Assembly (NCBI RefSeq): GCF_032854445.1
Contig: NC_088300.1
Location: 11,873,191 to 11,937,190, forward strand
DNA length: 64,000 bases
Direction: 5' to 3'
DNA from: Liolophura sinensis
Taxonomy: Eukaryota > Mollusca > Polyplacophora > Chitonida > Chitonidae
Numbering within the stretch: position 1 is the stretch's first letter; each line of letters begins with the position of its first letter. Below the pieces are notes generated by a model, which saw only the letters and a program-made list of their open reading frames with translations, searched no databases and was not told where the DNA came from. Position numbers and translations under genes: made by a program. Positions 63,929 to 64,000 of this stretch are shown here, one piece after another.

Positions 63929-64000
63929 GTATGCTTTGCACAGTTCTCTCCCTTAACTAGTTAAATCTTTACTTAGACCATGAATCATTTTACCTAATTC

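Overview
The window is a stretch of animal nuclear genome, AT-rich and intron-dense, with small exons bounded by GT..AG sites. The organism is most likely a lophotrochozoan, probably a mollusc. The grounds are many dispersed copies of a tRNA-headed SINE whose 3' part reads ATTGGTGTTTTACGCCGTAC on one strand, abundant ACATGTAC-type sequence and a recurring GGGAGATAAC motif. The species is not determined.

Three protein-coding genes can be assembled, all on the plus strand. (1) At 7.9-22.5 kb, nine exons encode a 407- or 431-residue type II single-pass membrane protein with two alternative first exons. It has a cytoplasmic N-terminus, one membrane segment, an extracellular coiled-coil stalk, three Gly-X-Y triplets and a six-cysteine C-terminal domain. 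I do not recognise the family. (2) At 38.5-48.0 kb, eight exons encode a complete 360-residue betaine-homocysteine S-methyltransferase (BHMT). All three zinc-ligand cysteines and the betaine- and homocysteine-site motifs are present. (3) At about 54.4-63.9 kb lies the 5' part of a FERM-domain gene that looks like FRMD8 (Bili). It runs off the right edge after the first FERM exon. Two minus-strand exon candidates (11.3 kb, 33.3 kb) and one plus-strand open frame (49.1 kb) remain unassigned. The three genes show no functional link; this is an ordinary gene neighbourhood.

The rest is introns, intergenic DNA and repeats. 22.7-23.6 kb: a 29-bp minisatellite whose unit can fold on itself, in the probable 3' UTR of gene 1, followed by three 99-bp repeats. 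28.2-28.4 kb: a 37-bp tandem array. 29.2-32.0 kb: a decayed minus-strand Ty3/gypsy retrotransposon broken by SINEs. 37.4-38.2 kb: hairpins and a long inverted-repeat element. 39.8-41.2 kb: degenerate TGACGTA-containing and other minisatellites inside BHMT intron 2. 45.7-47.8 kb and 63.1-63.6 kb: a non-autonomous terminal-inverted-repeat family, at least one copy flanked by TTAA. 49.3-49.9 kb: about nine tandem copies of a 61-bp piece of the SINE tRNA-like head, ending in a SINE body. Long (TA)n tracts occur at 12.9, 54.3, 56.8 and 57.4 kb.

Exon boundaries were set by hand from reading frame, phase continuity and splice-site consensus. The three gene models are arithmetically in frame, but no transcript evidence was available.
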